Positions 9,697 to 19,900 of a DNA stretch of 64,000 bases are shown piece after piece (the stretch's first letter is position 1; the number at the start of each line of letters is the position of its first letter). The stretch lies in contig JAAVCP010000083.1 in NCBI GenBank assembly GCA_014802265.1, forward strand, positions 1 to 64,000. Direction: 5' to 3'. The notes beneath the pieces are model-generated. The model was given only the letters and a program-made list of their open reading frames with translations. It did not search any database and was not told where the DNA came from. Made by a program: the position numbers and the translations under genes. The stretch is from Bacteroides sp. (lineage in GTDB: Bacteria > Bacteroidota > Bacteroidia > Bacteroidales > Muribaculaceae).

Positions 9697-12132
9697 TTAT
9701 CTTACAATGACCTTTTTTGTTGATCCATCAGGATATTTGGCAATACAGATTCCACGCTCAGGCTGTGAAAGACGACGCCCGTCAATACTATACCATATAG
9801 TCTCACCATCAATCTCACTGATTTCATTTATTCCTGTCACGCCACTATTGGAAGTCCCATTTTTAAGGTCTACAATAATCTTTTCGTAAGAATCGGAATA
9901 TGTGGTCTGACCCTCATATTGGAATACTGATTTCACCTCATAAGCATATTTTGAGAAGTCATCATTAAGACCGTCAACCGGTGTGCTTGTAGTTGAGCTG
10001 TCGAGAGTCTGTTCGCTCAGATATGTATAGATTTTTTGACCTTTCTTCATATTTTGGTATACTCCGACAAACTCAAGGCAGAATGGAGAACCATTAGCAG
10101 TATAGAACATGATAGGCATGTGGTGACCAGCTTCCGAAATCTCAAACTCACCACTGAACTCGCCACCGAACTCATCAGCATAAACCGGGAGACGATACGC
10201 CTTTGAATTAACCCATACTACCAGTACATCGTCATATGCAACTTGTCCCTGAAGGCTAAGTACGAAATAGTCATCATTGTCAAGTGTTAAAGGAGGAGTC
10301 TGGATATAGTAAAGCGTATTCATGGAATCAATTACCCCTAATGCATTTGTGAAAATCATATTACCTATGCCTGTCCAGCCAGGAAGAGTAGTGTAGGCGT
10401 CAAGGCTGGTTTTGGTGTAATTGTCAAGAGGCTCAGCGTCATTGAATGATGTTGCCCAAGTAAGATCACTTGTAATCTTTGAGAAATCTTCTTCCAAGAT
10501 GGTAGCCTCAACTACGTCTTCCTCAGCTTCATACACTCCATAGTTTGTCAAAATATAGCCGGTAGCTTTAGGAGCCGTCATCCAGTTTGCCACATAAGAA
10601 TCAGATTTAATTTCTGAAGCGGGTAATAATTCAGGCGCAGCTACGCCAAATGCATGTTCAGTGGCAGGCTGGGAGTAAATACCCTGGTAGAAAGCATAAA
10701 TGCCGTAATAGTATTCACTTTCAGGGTCAAGATCTGTGAAAGTATAAGAGGTTGAACCGTCTCTGATTGCCACATAATTATTGAGGGTAATAATCGGTTC
10801 AAGTTTTGAAGGTCTACCGGTTTCAAATTCAAAGTCATCGAATACAATGTAAGTACCCTCGGCAAGACCGTCAACTTCAATCTTAAGTCCATAATAATTC
10901 TCATTAAATCCAGGATATAATTCTGCACCAAAATCAAAATACCAAGGATCATAGAACCAGCCGGCAGGTGCTGAGCTAAGTTTTGTCCAACCATCTTCTG
11001 TACGCAGAGAGAAAGTCACAGTGCCTGTTATGCTGTAGATATCAAAATTTTCAGGGGTGACAAGACGACCGAACATCTTGAACCATTTGTATTTTGCCAT
11101 ATTATCAGGAGTCTCCACATAATCTCCGTTATTCATGATAAGCCCCTTGGAATTATTGTTTCCTGCGTCGGAGATTCTTTCCTCAGAAAAGTTATTTATT
11201 GTCCAACCCTCTGGCACTGCAGTAATATTCTCAAAGTCTTCATTATAGACTATGGAAGTCTCATCGCTTGTATAGACTTTTTTGCTTAGTTCTACATAAT
11301 AGTAAGATGCAAGTCTGACTGGTTCCCAGTTGGCTGTGAAACTTGTCTGAGTGAAGTCGGTTATTGGCTTAAGCACAGGAGATGCAATGAAGTCATTTGC
11401 AGATTTAATTTCAATATCATCAAGGATGACAGCTCCATAGCAATTAAACTGAATGAATCCGTCATTGTCGGCAGATAAATTTTTACATGTTACTTCGGCA
11501 TATTTCCAGTCTTCCTGTCCCGGATAAACATTGCATGCGTAGAAATTGAAATCGCAATCTGCTACTTGCGGATGATCTATGCCACCCTTCAAGATGTCGA
11601 CAATCACCTGTGAGTGTTTATCATATCCTGGAGCAATACGGTATCGGAATGATATTGTGAGGTTGCCGGAATAGTCACCAAGCGGAGTATTCAAAGGTGC
11701 CCCGGTAGAGGCATTTACTTCTTTCATAAAAATTGCACCGCCTGCAGAAAAGGCGTTGCTTCCTGTCCATCCGGCTTGCTGGGTATATTGCGGATCAATA
11801 TACATGCCTGGCTCTCCATAGTAATAGCATAATCGTTCCTCAGAAGGATCCTGTACTGATCCTTCTGTAAGCTTGGAAAAGTCCTCATCAATAAGTATTG
11901 TCCATGTCATGCCTGAGGCATCGCGCTTTACTTTTTGTGGAGTGCGTGTCATTTGGATGTCATGAGCCGGAGCAGTCATTCTTTCAGGAGCAACCGTTAC
12001 ATTAGGATTGTTGCGAAGATCTGCCTCCTTAAGAGTTGAGAGTTGTACTCGTTGTGGATTTGACCCGGAAGCGATTGAAGCTATGACTCCGAGTATCAGA
12101 ATTCCACTGATTCGTTTAGTAAAATTTTTCAT
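9697..12132 (-). CDS. Secreted multi-domain protein with cleaved-adhesin-like and FN3-like modules and C-terminal sorting domain
   Basis: An 811-aa exported protein. Signal peptide 1-23, then repeated jelly-roll-like 'choice-of-anchor J / cleaved adhesin' modules, each starting with a phrase like ILxEDF(S/E)xI and containing a GW(T/F) and FDDF(E/I) pattern (about 75-240, 300-440, 555-690), separated by FN3-like strands (about 250-290 and 445-545). The last 50 residues (IWYSIDGRR, GICIAKY, KKVIVR) resemble the C-terminal sorting domain used by the Bacteroidetes type IX/Por system. Likely surface-exposed or released; the ligand is unknown. A paralogous N-terminus occurs at the window's right end (63380). 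Confidence 0.75.
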   Translation of the reverse strand: MKNFTKRISGILILGVIASIASGSNPQRVQLSTLKEADLRNNPNVTVAPERMTAPAHDIQMTRTPQKVKRDASGMTWTILIDEDFSKLTEGSVQDPSEERLCYYYGEPGMYIDPQYTQQAGWTGSNAFSAGGAIFMKEVNASTGAPLNTPLGDYSGNLTISFRYRIAPGYDKHSQVIVDILKGGIDHPQVADCDFNFYACNVYPGQEDWKYAEVTCKNLSADNDGFIQFNCYGAVILDDIEIKSANDFIASPVLKPITDFTQTSFTANWEPVRLASYYYVELSKKVYTSDETSIVYNEDFENITAVPEGWTINNFSEERISDAGNNNSKGLIMNNGDYVETPDNMAKYKWFKMFGRLVTPENFDIYSITGTVTFSLRTEDGWTKLSSAPAGWFYDPWYFDFGAELYPGFNENYYGLKIEVDGLAEGTYIVFDDFEFETGRPSKLEPIITLNNYVAIRDGSTSYTFTDLDPESEYYYGIYAFYQGIYSQPATEHAFGVAAPELLPASEIKSDSYVANWMTAPKATGYILTNYGVYEAEEDVVEATILEEDFSKITSDLTWATSFNDAEPLDNYTKTSLDAYTTLPGWTGIGNMIFTNALGVIDSMNTLYYIQTPPLTLDNDDYFVLSLQGQVAYDDVLVVWVNSKAYRLPVYADEFGGEFSGEFEISEAGHHMPIMFYTANGSPFCLEFVGVYQNMKKGQKIYTYLSEQTLDSSTTSTPVDGLNDDFSKYAYEVKSVFQYEGQTTYSDSYEKIIVDLKNGTSNSGVTGINEISEIDGETIWYSIDGRRLSQPERGICIAKYPDGSTKKVIVR

Positions 12133-12161
12133 TTTGTTTATAGTTTAAAAAATGAGATGTG

Positions 12162-12169
12162 CAAAATTA
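12162..12169 (-). promoter_or_regulatory. -7 promoter element of the 811-aa secreted protein gene
   Basis: TAATTTTG on the minus strand, 30 bases upstream of the ATG at 12132. The -33 is unclear. Confidence 0.5.
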
Positions 12170-12201
12170 GTTGACAAATAGCATTAAATCCTAATAAAAC
12201 T

Positions 12202-12245
12202 GATATAAAAATGGGCTGTTTTATAAAACAGCCCATTTTTATATC
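12202..12245 (-). terminator. Perfect palindromic terminator
   Basis: A 44-base perfect palindrome (arms from GATATAAAAATGGG inward) with A and T tails on both sides, immediately downstream of the AraC-type regulator gene ending at 12251. It would terminate in either direction. Confidence 0.85.
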
Positions 12246-12250
12246 ATAAA

Positions 12251-14011
12251 TTACCTTTCATTTTGTTTTTCTTGATGAGTTTTTACAAAGACTGACGGAC
12301 TTAAGCCGGTTTCTTTCTTAAAGGCAATTCCGAAATTTCTTCGTGAAAGGAAACCTACACTTTGTCCGATGGCTTCAATAGTCTGTCCTCCGTAAGTCTC
12401 GACATCTTCAAAGCGTCGGCAAGCCTCAAGAATTCTATAAGAATTTAATAGGGTCTTAAAATTAGATCCGCCGGTTTCATTTATAACTTGTGAAAGATAT
12501 GTACGGTTTATATCTAAAATTTCTGCAAGTTGGTATAATGTGAAATCCGGAGAATATATAGCATCAGAAGTTGCCATAAAACCCTTGATGCGATTTAGGA
12601 TATCAAGCTTTTCAGAATCGGAGAGATTACTGTTTTTATATTTTATTTCATTTTCCGACTCCGGAGTATTCTCAACTGCAGGCTCCGGCTTTGGACTGCT
12701 TAAAGAAGAGAATGTCATTGATTCCTCATTCCATCGGCTTAAGGATTCTTGAAGCTTATCGTAAAGTTCGAGATTCCGACGACGTAACCGTTTGCTATTT
12801 ATTAGAATAATCACTAAAACAATAGCTGCGATTACTAAAGCTAACACAGTGATCAGCAAAATATTTTTTTGCCTGTTCTTTTGGGTAGCGAGTTGATTAA
12901 CTTCCTCATTTTTCGTATTAAGCTCTTCAAGGAAACGTAAATCTTTAACGTCTTTTATTTTGGATGCTTCTATTAGAGAATCCTTAAAGTTATAATATTT
13001 GAGGCGATAGAAATTAGTTTTATCATTTTGTCCCAAAGCATCATAAATATTTGCCAAGAGTCGATATGCAATAGAGACAATATCTACGAAATCATGTGTT
13101 TTTGCGATACTGAGAACTTTTAGACAATTCTTTTCTGCTTCTCTTGCTTCTCCGTTTCTCAATGAATTTATACTTAAAGCCAAGAGGATATTCGCCTCAT
13201 ATTTATAAGGAAGGTCATGTGTGTGTTTATAACTAAGACTTTGTATGAGATTTTGTGAGGCTTTATCAGTATCTTTATCACTAACAGCGAGGAGCCCTCT
13301 TACAAAAGCATTCACTTGTTGCCAACGTTCTGACTGTCCGGCACAATCTATTTCCAAGAAGTCATTAAGTTGCTGACGAATATTTTCATCACTATCTTTT
13401 TGGATAAAGACCGTCCCGAGATTAGATACAGTGGTAAGAAGCGTGCGACTATAATTTGCCTGTTTAGAAATCTGATAGGCGTAATTATACATATTTATAG
13501 CTTCGTCGAGCATGGATTTGTCATCAACCATTTGGTGATACGTAGAGTAGAGTGATCCTAAGTTGACGTAGCATGATGCCATCAGGGCACTGTCGTTCTC
13601 TTCTTTTGCCGTCTTTAATGCTTTGGAGAAATTGTCAAACGCCCTATGGAAATCATAGAAATATGTTGAATACATGTATCCAACATTCATTATGGCTGTA
13701 GCTGCTGCAATCTTGTCTTCCCTCGAGTTAACTTCCGGCAGACGGTTAGCCATAATTGAGTAGCACACTAACGCGCTGTCCGGCATTTCCAGATCGATAA
13801 AATTATTTGCTTTATCTTTTAATTGAGAAAACGAGAAATTTTGCCAGCGGTCATAATCTTTTGAGACTGATGCCCTCACTTTAGCCAAACTGATTTGAGG
13901 AAGACCTAAAGATAAAAAAAGCAGGAGCACCACAAAATAACAGATACGGGTCAAGCTATAATTATTTAGGTAAGATTTATTTAAATGTGGCATAAAGCCG
14001 TAATTAGTCAT
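12251..14011 (-). CDS. Membrane-anchored TPR protein with C-terminal AraC-type HTH
   Basis: A 586-aa one-protein sensor-regulator. An N-terminal hydrophobic segment (about 20-43), tetratricopeptide-like helices (about 60-345, with repeats such as CYVNLGSLYS), a transmembrane helix (about 373-395), a short coiled coil, and a C-terminal AraC/XylS DNA-binding domain (about 475-578) with the two HTH helices ending in FGIAFKKETGLSPS. The topology suggests an extracytoplasmic TPR sensor controlling transcription at the membrane. It ends 119 bases upstream of the secreted protein gene at 12132 (same strand), a possible target. A start at residue 7 (MPHL) is also possible. Confidence 0.82.
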   Translation of the reverse strand: MTNYGFMPHLNKSYLNNYSLTRICYFVVLLLFLSLGLPQISLAKVRASVSKDYDRWQNFSFSQLKDKANNFIDLEMPDSALVCYSIMANRLPEVNSREDKIAAATAIMNVGYMYSTYFYDFHRAFDNFSKALKTAKEENDSALMASCYVNLGSLYSTYHQMVDDKSMLDEAINMYNYAYQISKQANYSRTLLTTVSNLGTVFIQKDSDENIRQQLNDFLEIDCAGQSERWQQVNAFVRGLLAVSDKDTDKASQNLIQSLSYKHTHDLPYKYEANILLALSINSLRNGEAREAEKNCLKVLSIAKTHDFVDIVSIAYRLLANIYDALGQNDKTNFYRLKYYNFKDSLIEASKIKDVKDLRFLEELNTKNEEVNQLATQKNRQKNILLITVLALVIAAIVLVIILINSKRLRRRNLELYDKLQESLSRWNEESMTFSSLSSPKPEPAVENTPESENEIKYKNSNLSDSEKLDILNRIKGFMATSDAIYSPDFTLYQLAEILDINRTYLSQVINETGGSNFKTLLNSYRILEACRRFEDVETYGGQTIEAIGQSVGFLSRRNFGIAFKKETGLSPSVFVKTHQEKQNER

Positions 14012-14045
14012 TGTGGAGAGCAGAAATGAATTATTAATTTAAGTT

Positions 14046-14092
14046 CAGGCACACCGTCGTGTCATAATATCTACATAGCGACGGTGTGCCTG
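14046..14092 (-). terminator. Hairpin downstream of valS
   Basis: A 14-bp perfect stem (CAGGCACACCGTCG with CGACGGTGTGCCTG) and a 19-base loop. It lies 20 bases past the valS stop. T-run is poor. Confidence 0.6.
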
Positions 14093-14113
14093 GACTGTTT
14101 AAGTGATAATTTT

Positions 14114-16738
14114 TTAGCTGAGGGCAGCAATTGCAGCTTTCAGGGCAGCGATTTTTTCAAGGGCATCACTTTCCTTCTTCTTTTCCAATGCCACTACTTT
14201 TTCAGGTGCATTAGCAACGAATTTTTCGTTGGAGAGTTTTTTGCGTACAGAAGCGAGGAATTTCTCGTGATATTCAAGATCAGAGTTTAGCTTTTTCAGT
14301 TCCTCTTCCACATTGATATTGGCAGTGATGGGAATGCAATATTCCGTAGAACCTACAATGAATGAAGCTGCTGCAGCAGGTTTTTCCTCCACAAGTTTTA
14401 TCACTGAGAGATTGCCCATTTTCTCAAGAATGCTGTCGAGGTAATCATTATGTTGACCCTTGATCAGAAGTTCAAGTGCATCACGCTGAGGAATCTGCTT
14501 CTGCTTACGCACAGTTCTGATGCCGGCAATCACTTCCTTAATATGATCAAAATTGCTTATTATTTCTTCATCGTAGGGTTGCGGAGCAGGAATCTGTGCA
14601 ATCATGATGCTTTCACCCTCCTGGCGATCATAGAGGTGTTGCCACAATTCTTCAGTGATAAAGGGCATGAAGGGGTGGAGCAGACGCAACAGGATATCGA
14701 AGAATCTAAGGGTTGCAGCATACGTCTCACCGTCAATTGGTGAACCGTAGACAGGCTTCACTACTTCCAGATACCAGGAAGAAAATTCATCCCAAAAAAG
14801 TTTGTAGACTGCCATAAGTGCCTCTGAGATGCGGAATTTACCCATGAGGTCATCCATCTCTGCAATTGTACGGTTCAGTTCAGCCTCAAACCACTCAATA
14901 CCTCTCTTGGCTGATTCCGGCTGAGGTCGGTCATTGTCAATCTCCCAGCCTTTTACCAGACGGAAAGCGTTCCATATCTTATTGCAGAAGTTACGTCCCT
15001 GTTCACACAGTGCCTCGTCAAACATAATGTCATGACCTGCAGGAGCAGCCAGCATTATACCCATACGCACACCGTCGGCACCGAATTTGTCAATAAGTTC
15101 TAATGGATCTGGTGAATTACCAAGCGATTTTGACATCTTTCTGCCAATCTTGTCGCGGACAATACCAGTAAAATAGACGTTGCTGAAAGGTTTATCATCG
15201 CAGAAAGCATATCCGGCAATGATCATACGTGCCACCCAGAAGAATATAATATCCGGACCGGTCACAAGATCAGAAGTAGGATAGTAGTATTTAAATTCCT
15301 TATTCCCCGGGTCAAGGATACCGTTAAATAGAGAAATGGGCCACAACCAGGAAGAGAACCATGTGTCGAGACAGTCAGGATCACGGGTAAGATCATTGAG
15401 GGTAAGCTCCGGATTGCCAGTCTTTTCTATGGCTTTCAGAAGTGCCTCTTCCTCATTTTCAGCTACCACATACCCTCCATTTGGAACATACCAAGCCGGA
15501 ATCTGGTGTCCCCACCAAAGCTGACGGGATATGCACCAATCCTTAATGTTGGTCATCCAGTAACGGTAAGTGTTCTTATATTTTGCAGGAACAAACTTAA
15601 TGTAGTCAGACTCCACAGCTTCAAGAGCTGGCACTGCAAGATCTTTCATCTTGACAAACCATTGCATGGAGAGCTTAGGCTCAATCACTGCATCTGTGCG
15701 TTCTGAGTGCCCAACTTTGTTCACATAGTCTTCAACCTTTTCTACTAATCCGGCTTCAGCAAGGTCAATCATAATTTGCTTGCGGACATCGAAACGATCC
15801 ATGCCGATATACATACCACCGGCTTCGGAGATAGTGCCATTGTCATTAAATATGTCAAATGTCTCAAGGCTGTATTTATCACCAAGCATGTAGTCGTTTA
15901 CATCGTGAGCCGGAGTCACTTTAAGACAACCGGTGCCGAAATCCATCTCCACATAGTCATCCATAATAATTGGAACTGAGCGACCTACAAGCGGCACAAT
16001 CACACGCTTTCCTTTAAGCCATGTGTAACGCTCGTCATTAGGATTTACGCATACTGCCGAATCACCGAGAATAGTCTCCGGACGGGTAGTGGCAACCACT
16101 ATGTATTTGCCATCTTCACCTTCCACCATATATTTAAGATAGAAGAGCTTGCTCTGTTCCTCCTTATATATAACTTCTTCATCAGAGAGAGCTGTGAGTG
16201 CCTGAGGATCCCAGTTGACCATACGTACACCACGGTAGATAAGCCCACGGTTATATAATTCGCAGAACACTTTTAGTACGCTCTTTGAGCGGATGTCGTC
16301 CATTGTGAATGCTGTGCGCTCCCAGTCACATGAAGCACCAAGTTTGCGAAGTTGCTCAAGAATGATACCGCCGTATTTATGAGTCCAGTCCCATGCATGA
16401 GTAAGAAATTCTTCACGGGAGAGATCGGTTTTCTTTATTCCCTCTTGAGCGAGTTTTGCTACGACTTTTGCTTCAGTTGAGATAGCAGCGTGGTCAGTGC
16501 CCGGCACCCAAAGGGCATTTTTACCCTGCATTCTTGCGCGGCGCACGAGTATATCCTGGATGGTGTTGTTGAGCATATGTCCCATGTGAAGCACACCGGT
16601 CACATTTGGTGGTGGGATTACTATGCAGAATGGTTCGCGGTTGTCTGGCTCTGAATGAAACAGACCGTGTTCCATCCAATAAGCATACCATTTGTCTTCA
16701 ACCTCCGCAGGGTTGTATTTAGTGGCTAATTCGCTCAT
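14114..16738 (-). CDS. valS: Valyl-tRNA synthetase
   Basis: A class I aminoacyl-tRNA synthetase charging tRNA-Val, with an editing domain against threonine. 874 aa. The HIGH motif is [13 protein letters not shown] (HMGH at 51-54), KMSKS is [10 protein letters not shown] (about 531-540), the editing domain occupies about 190-340, and a C-terminal coiled-coil arm (about 810-874) contains the leucine/lysine heptads typical of ValRS. Start at ATG 16738, with a -7 element TAATTTTG at 16765-16772. Confidence 0.97.
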   Translation of the reverse strand: MSELATKYNPAEVEDKWYAYWMEHGLFHSEPDNREPFCIVIPPPNVTGVLHMGHMLNNTIQDILVRRARMQGKNALWVPGTDHAAISTEAKVVAKLAQEGIKKTDLSREEFLTHAWDWTHKYGGIILEQLRKLGASCDWERTAFTMDDIRSKSVLKVFCELYNRGLIYRGVRMVNWDPQALTALSDEEVIYKEEQSKLFYLKYMVEGEDGKYIVVATTRPETILGDSAVCVNPNDERYTWLKGKRVIVPLVGRSVPIIMDDYVEMDFGTGCLKVTPAHDVNDYMLGDKYSLETFDIFNDNGTISEAGGMYIGMDRFDVRKQIMIDLAEAGLVEKVEDYVNKVGHSERTDAVIEPKLSMQWFVKMKDLAVPALEAVESDYIKFVPAKYKNTYRYWMTNIKDWCISRQLWWGHQIPAWYVPNGGYVVAENEEEALLKAIEKTGNPELTLNDLTRDPDCLDTWFSSWLWPISLFNGILDPGNKEFKYYYPTSDLVTGPDIIFFWVARMIIAGYAFCDDKPFSNVYFTGIVRDKIGRKMSKSLGNSPDPLELIDKFGADGVRMGIMLAAPAGHDIMFDEALCEQGRNFCNKIWNAFRLVKGWEIDNDRPQPESAKRGIEWFEAELNRTIAEMDDLMGKFRISEALMAVYKLFWDEFSSWYLEVVKPVYGSPIDGETYAATLRFFDILLRLLHPFMPFITEELWQHLYDRQEGESIMIAQIPAPQPYDEEIISNFDHIKEVIAGIRTVRKQKQIPQRDALELLIKGQHNDYLDSILEKMGNLSVIKLVEEKPAAAASFIVGSTEYCIPITANINVEEELKKLNSDLEYHEKFLASVRKKLSNEKFVANAPEKVVALEKKKESDALEKIAALKAAIAALS

Positions 16739-16764
16739 AAATTGTCGTCATTTGTTATTTTTTG

Positions 16765-16795
16765 CAAAATTACAAAATAAAATCAAAACAGCCAA
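16765..16795 (-). promoter_or_regulatory. Promoter of valS
   Basis: -7 TAATTTTG (16772-16765, minus) with a TTG (16795-16793) 20 bases upstream. Confidence 0.5.
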
Positions 16796-16915
16796 CTCCA
16801 ATTGACAAAGCCGGCTTTTGTCAATTGTTTTTTGATTTTCTAATCTTTGAGCGGATTTTGAAAAGAGAATTATAATACTGAGTAGGAAATATTCGCAATA
16901 TATATAATATATAAT

Positions 16916-16951
16916 AAAGAGGGCGCATCAGAATTTTGATACACCCTCTTT
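16916..16951 (-). terminator. Terminator of the large secreted protein operon
   Basis: AAAGAGGG/CCCTCTTT stem with an inner imperfect pairing of TGTATCAAAATT with its complement. The inner part resembles the terminator at 30717-30763. Confidence 0.75.
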
Positions 16952-16976
16952 GCTTATACTTTATCTATCTTACATC

Positions 16977-19900
16977 TTATCTTACAATGTATTTCACACC
17001 ATTGACGATGTAAATACCCTTTTCAAGATTACGGATAGTCTCGACAGACGCATCACTACTGATGAGCAGACCGTCAATGCTATAGATTACAATTCTGCTG
17101 TCTGCCGTTATAGTATCAATTCCTGTAATGTCAGAGAATACAGCACTTATAGTGGTTTCACCCGTCACAATGTAATTGAAAGCAGCATTTTCTTTCAGTG
17201 TCTCACCGTTCACAATCCAGTTAGTAAACTCGTATCCATTGTCAGGCACAGCTATAAAGGTAAGTTCCTCACCAAACGGATAAATGCCGGAATAGGTGCC
17301 GGTGATTGTTCCACCTTCGCAGAAGGTATCAATTTCCACTGCATAAGATTTCGGAGAGAATATGGCAGTGATCTCATTATTTGAAATTGCCACTACTATA
17401 ATCTCCTTATCAGAAGAATAGGAATCATCGAAAATTGTCCATTCCTCAAATTCGTATCCTTCAGCCGGAATAGCGGTAAGCGAGATATTATCGCCGAAAT
17501 TAGAATTGATAACCGAAGACTCGGTGATGGTTTGGTCTCCGTCTTCTGTGTTTCTCTTCACGCTGCCTGCATTCTTAGGATAAACACTAATGCCAATCAA
17601 TACAGATCCATCAGGATAATAGTTCCAACCGGCTGTCTTGCCATTCTTTCCGGGGAAGCCTTCAGCATCAACGACAGACTCTGTGTTGACTGTGAGAGTA
17701 TAGAATCCGGTAACGGCATCTTTATTAATAGCTGAAAGATCAAGATGGAAAGTCTTGTTATCTTCAGTTGTGATTGTAATACCACTTACGTCAATCTTTT
17801 CTCCCTGGATAGCCATTTCAATATCCTCAGAAGTAAATGTTGAAGGATCAATGTGTTTATTAAACATAACATTTACACCTTCAAGAGGAGTCTTAACCGG
17901 CTTGCCGTCAAGTGGGGTACCTTCGATGGAAGCCACTTCCAACAGAAGTTCGGGAGCAGGCGTAAAGGTAATTACGTATTCCTGACTTTCTGTGGTTGGT
18001 AGATAGTCAGCAAAATGGATTCTATTTTCGTAAATCGGATCTTTGCCGTCGCAGAGAGTGCGATCAGTCTGCCAAAAGTTACGGAGACTTATTTCCTTAC
18101 CGTCGCTCTTACGGACAACAGACACAATCTCAGACACTCCATAGGTAGGATCCATAACACTGCTATAGTTCCATCCTTCTGCTGCGGGGATCACTGAGAG
18201 AAGATAATTGTTATCGTCGGTCTTTTTGATTTCGAAAGATTTCATAAGCTGCACACTTTCCACTGATCCGTCAGAGAGATAAACCATGTCTGGAGTGTCA
18301 TTGGCATCAGCTATATCATTAGTCATGAAGGCTTTGAGTCTATTACCCTCTTTTTCAGCCTCAAGACTACGAATAAGTTCATGAATGGTAACTTCGTTGA
18401 GCAATGAAAGATCTGGGTTATCATAGCTTGAAACATGAGTGGCTTTCACATCATATTTGGTGAAATGTCCAACCATAGAACTCTTAAACCACCATTGGGC
18501 ATATGCTGTTTCCATCGGTTTGATATTACCGAACTGAGTAGCCACCGCTGAGCCAAGGGCAAGGTCTTTGTCGCCACCATTAAGCTGACTACTGATAATC
18601 TCAAAGTCGATTGCAAGACCTTTTTCATTATCAATGATTTTTGGTTGCTCTGTCACCATTCTAATGTCAGTTGCCTCACCATATCCTACATTATGGATAA
18701 GCAGAGAAAATTCAGCCTCTGCGCTTGGTTCTATAGTCTCGGTAAGAGGATCATCTCCGAATATATCACGCTGCATAAAGTAGGTAAGATTGAGATTTGG
18801 CAAAGGTTTCACAGTCAAGGTGACAGGGAACAGCTCACGAGTCACTTCTAATCCTGAGAATGGATCGAGATATGAGAGAGAACCGCCGAATGAGTATGGC
18901 TTATCAGTGGTTGGTGCGGCATACTTTGTAGGAATAAACAATACCTTAGCATTACCGGTCTCACCGGGAGCGAGGCTCCAGCCATCAGAGAGGGAAAGAT
19001 TACCGTTGAATCCATCAAGTGATTCAGGATTGATCTGGAACTCGTGAGAAGTAGCCACGTTACCGTCACTGTCTTTCACGACGAGATTTAGTCTCACATT
19101 CTCCATAGCTGTGTCTTCATTTCCGTTAAAGACAGAGAGTGTACCCCGGAAAGCCTGACGTGTCATTACCATCTTTTGGTCAAATTGCAAAGTGATGGAA
19201 GCACATACAGAAGAAGAGGATTCCTCTGCATTCTTTTGAAGATTCGTCACATGTTCATTTGTGTAATCCGCAGGACTATCATAACCTAAATCGTTGAAAT
19301 AGGTGTGGGTGGTCTGCATAAAAACAAGATTTTCCCTAAGTAAGCTCTTTACATCATCAGGCATTTCGCCTTCCATATATTTTCTTCTCCTGTCGCAGAA
19401 CTCACGGAACATATCATGAGAGATGCTTTCAGGTTTGTATTGGCTCAGTTCTGAAAGATCTTTTGAATAGTCAATAGAATTCAATATCTCCATCTCTTCA
19501 AACGAAACCTCATCCCAGTTATCTTCCGGACCCCACATTATATCATTGATTGCTCCGAATGCTTCAAGTCTTTTATGGATAATGTCAAGATTATCCATTA
19601 CAGATTGAGTATAGTCAGACATTGCGGGAGCCTTAGGAAGGTTGATTGTATCGTTGTTGACATGATCGCAAGCATGTACAAAATCTTTTGCACAGTCAGC
19701 TGCAATATCAATCCATTTTTTATATTTCAGCATCTTCTTACCTACTGACTTAAATTTGGAAAGTTTTTCGGCAGGCACCAATTCTCCTAAGCTTTCTGTA
19801 AGTGTTTCATCAAAGAGTTGGTCAACGGCATCACTTGCTGATTTATAGCAAGCGTGTACTCCGTCAAAATCAGCTGATGCATTTACACAAGTGTCAAATG

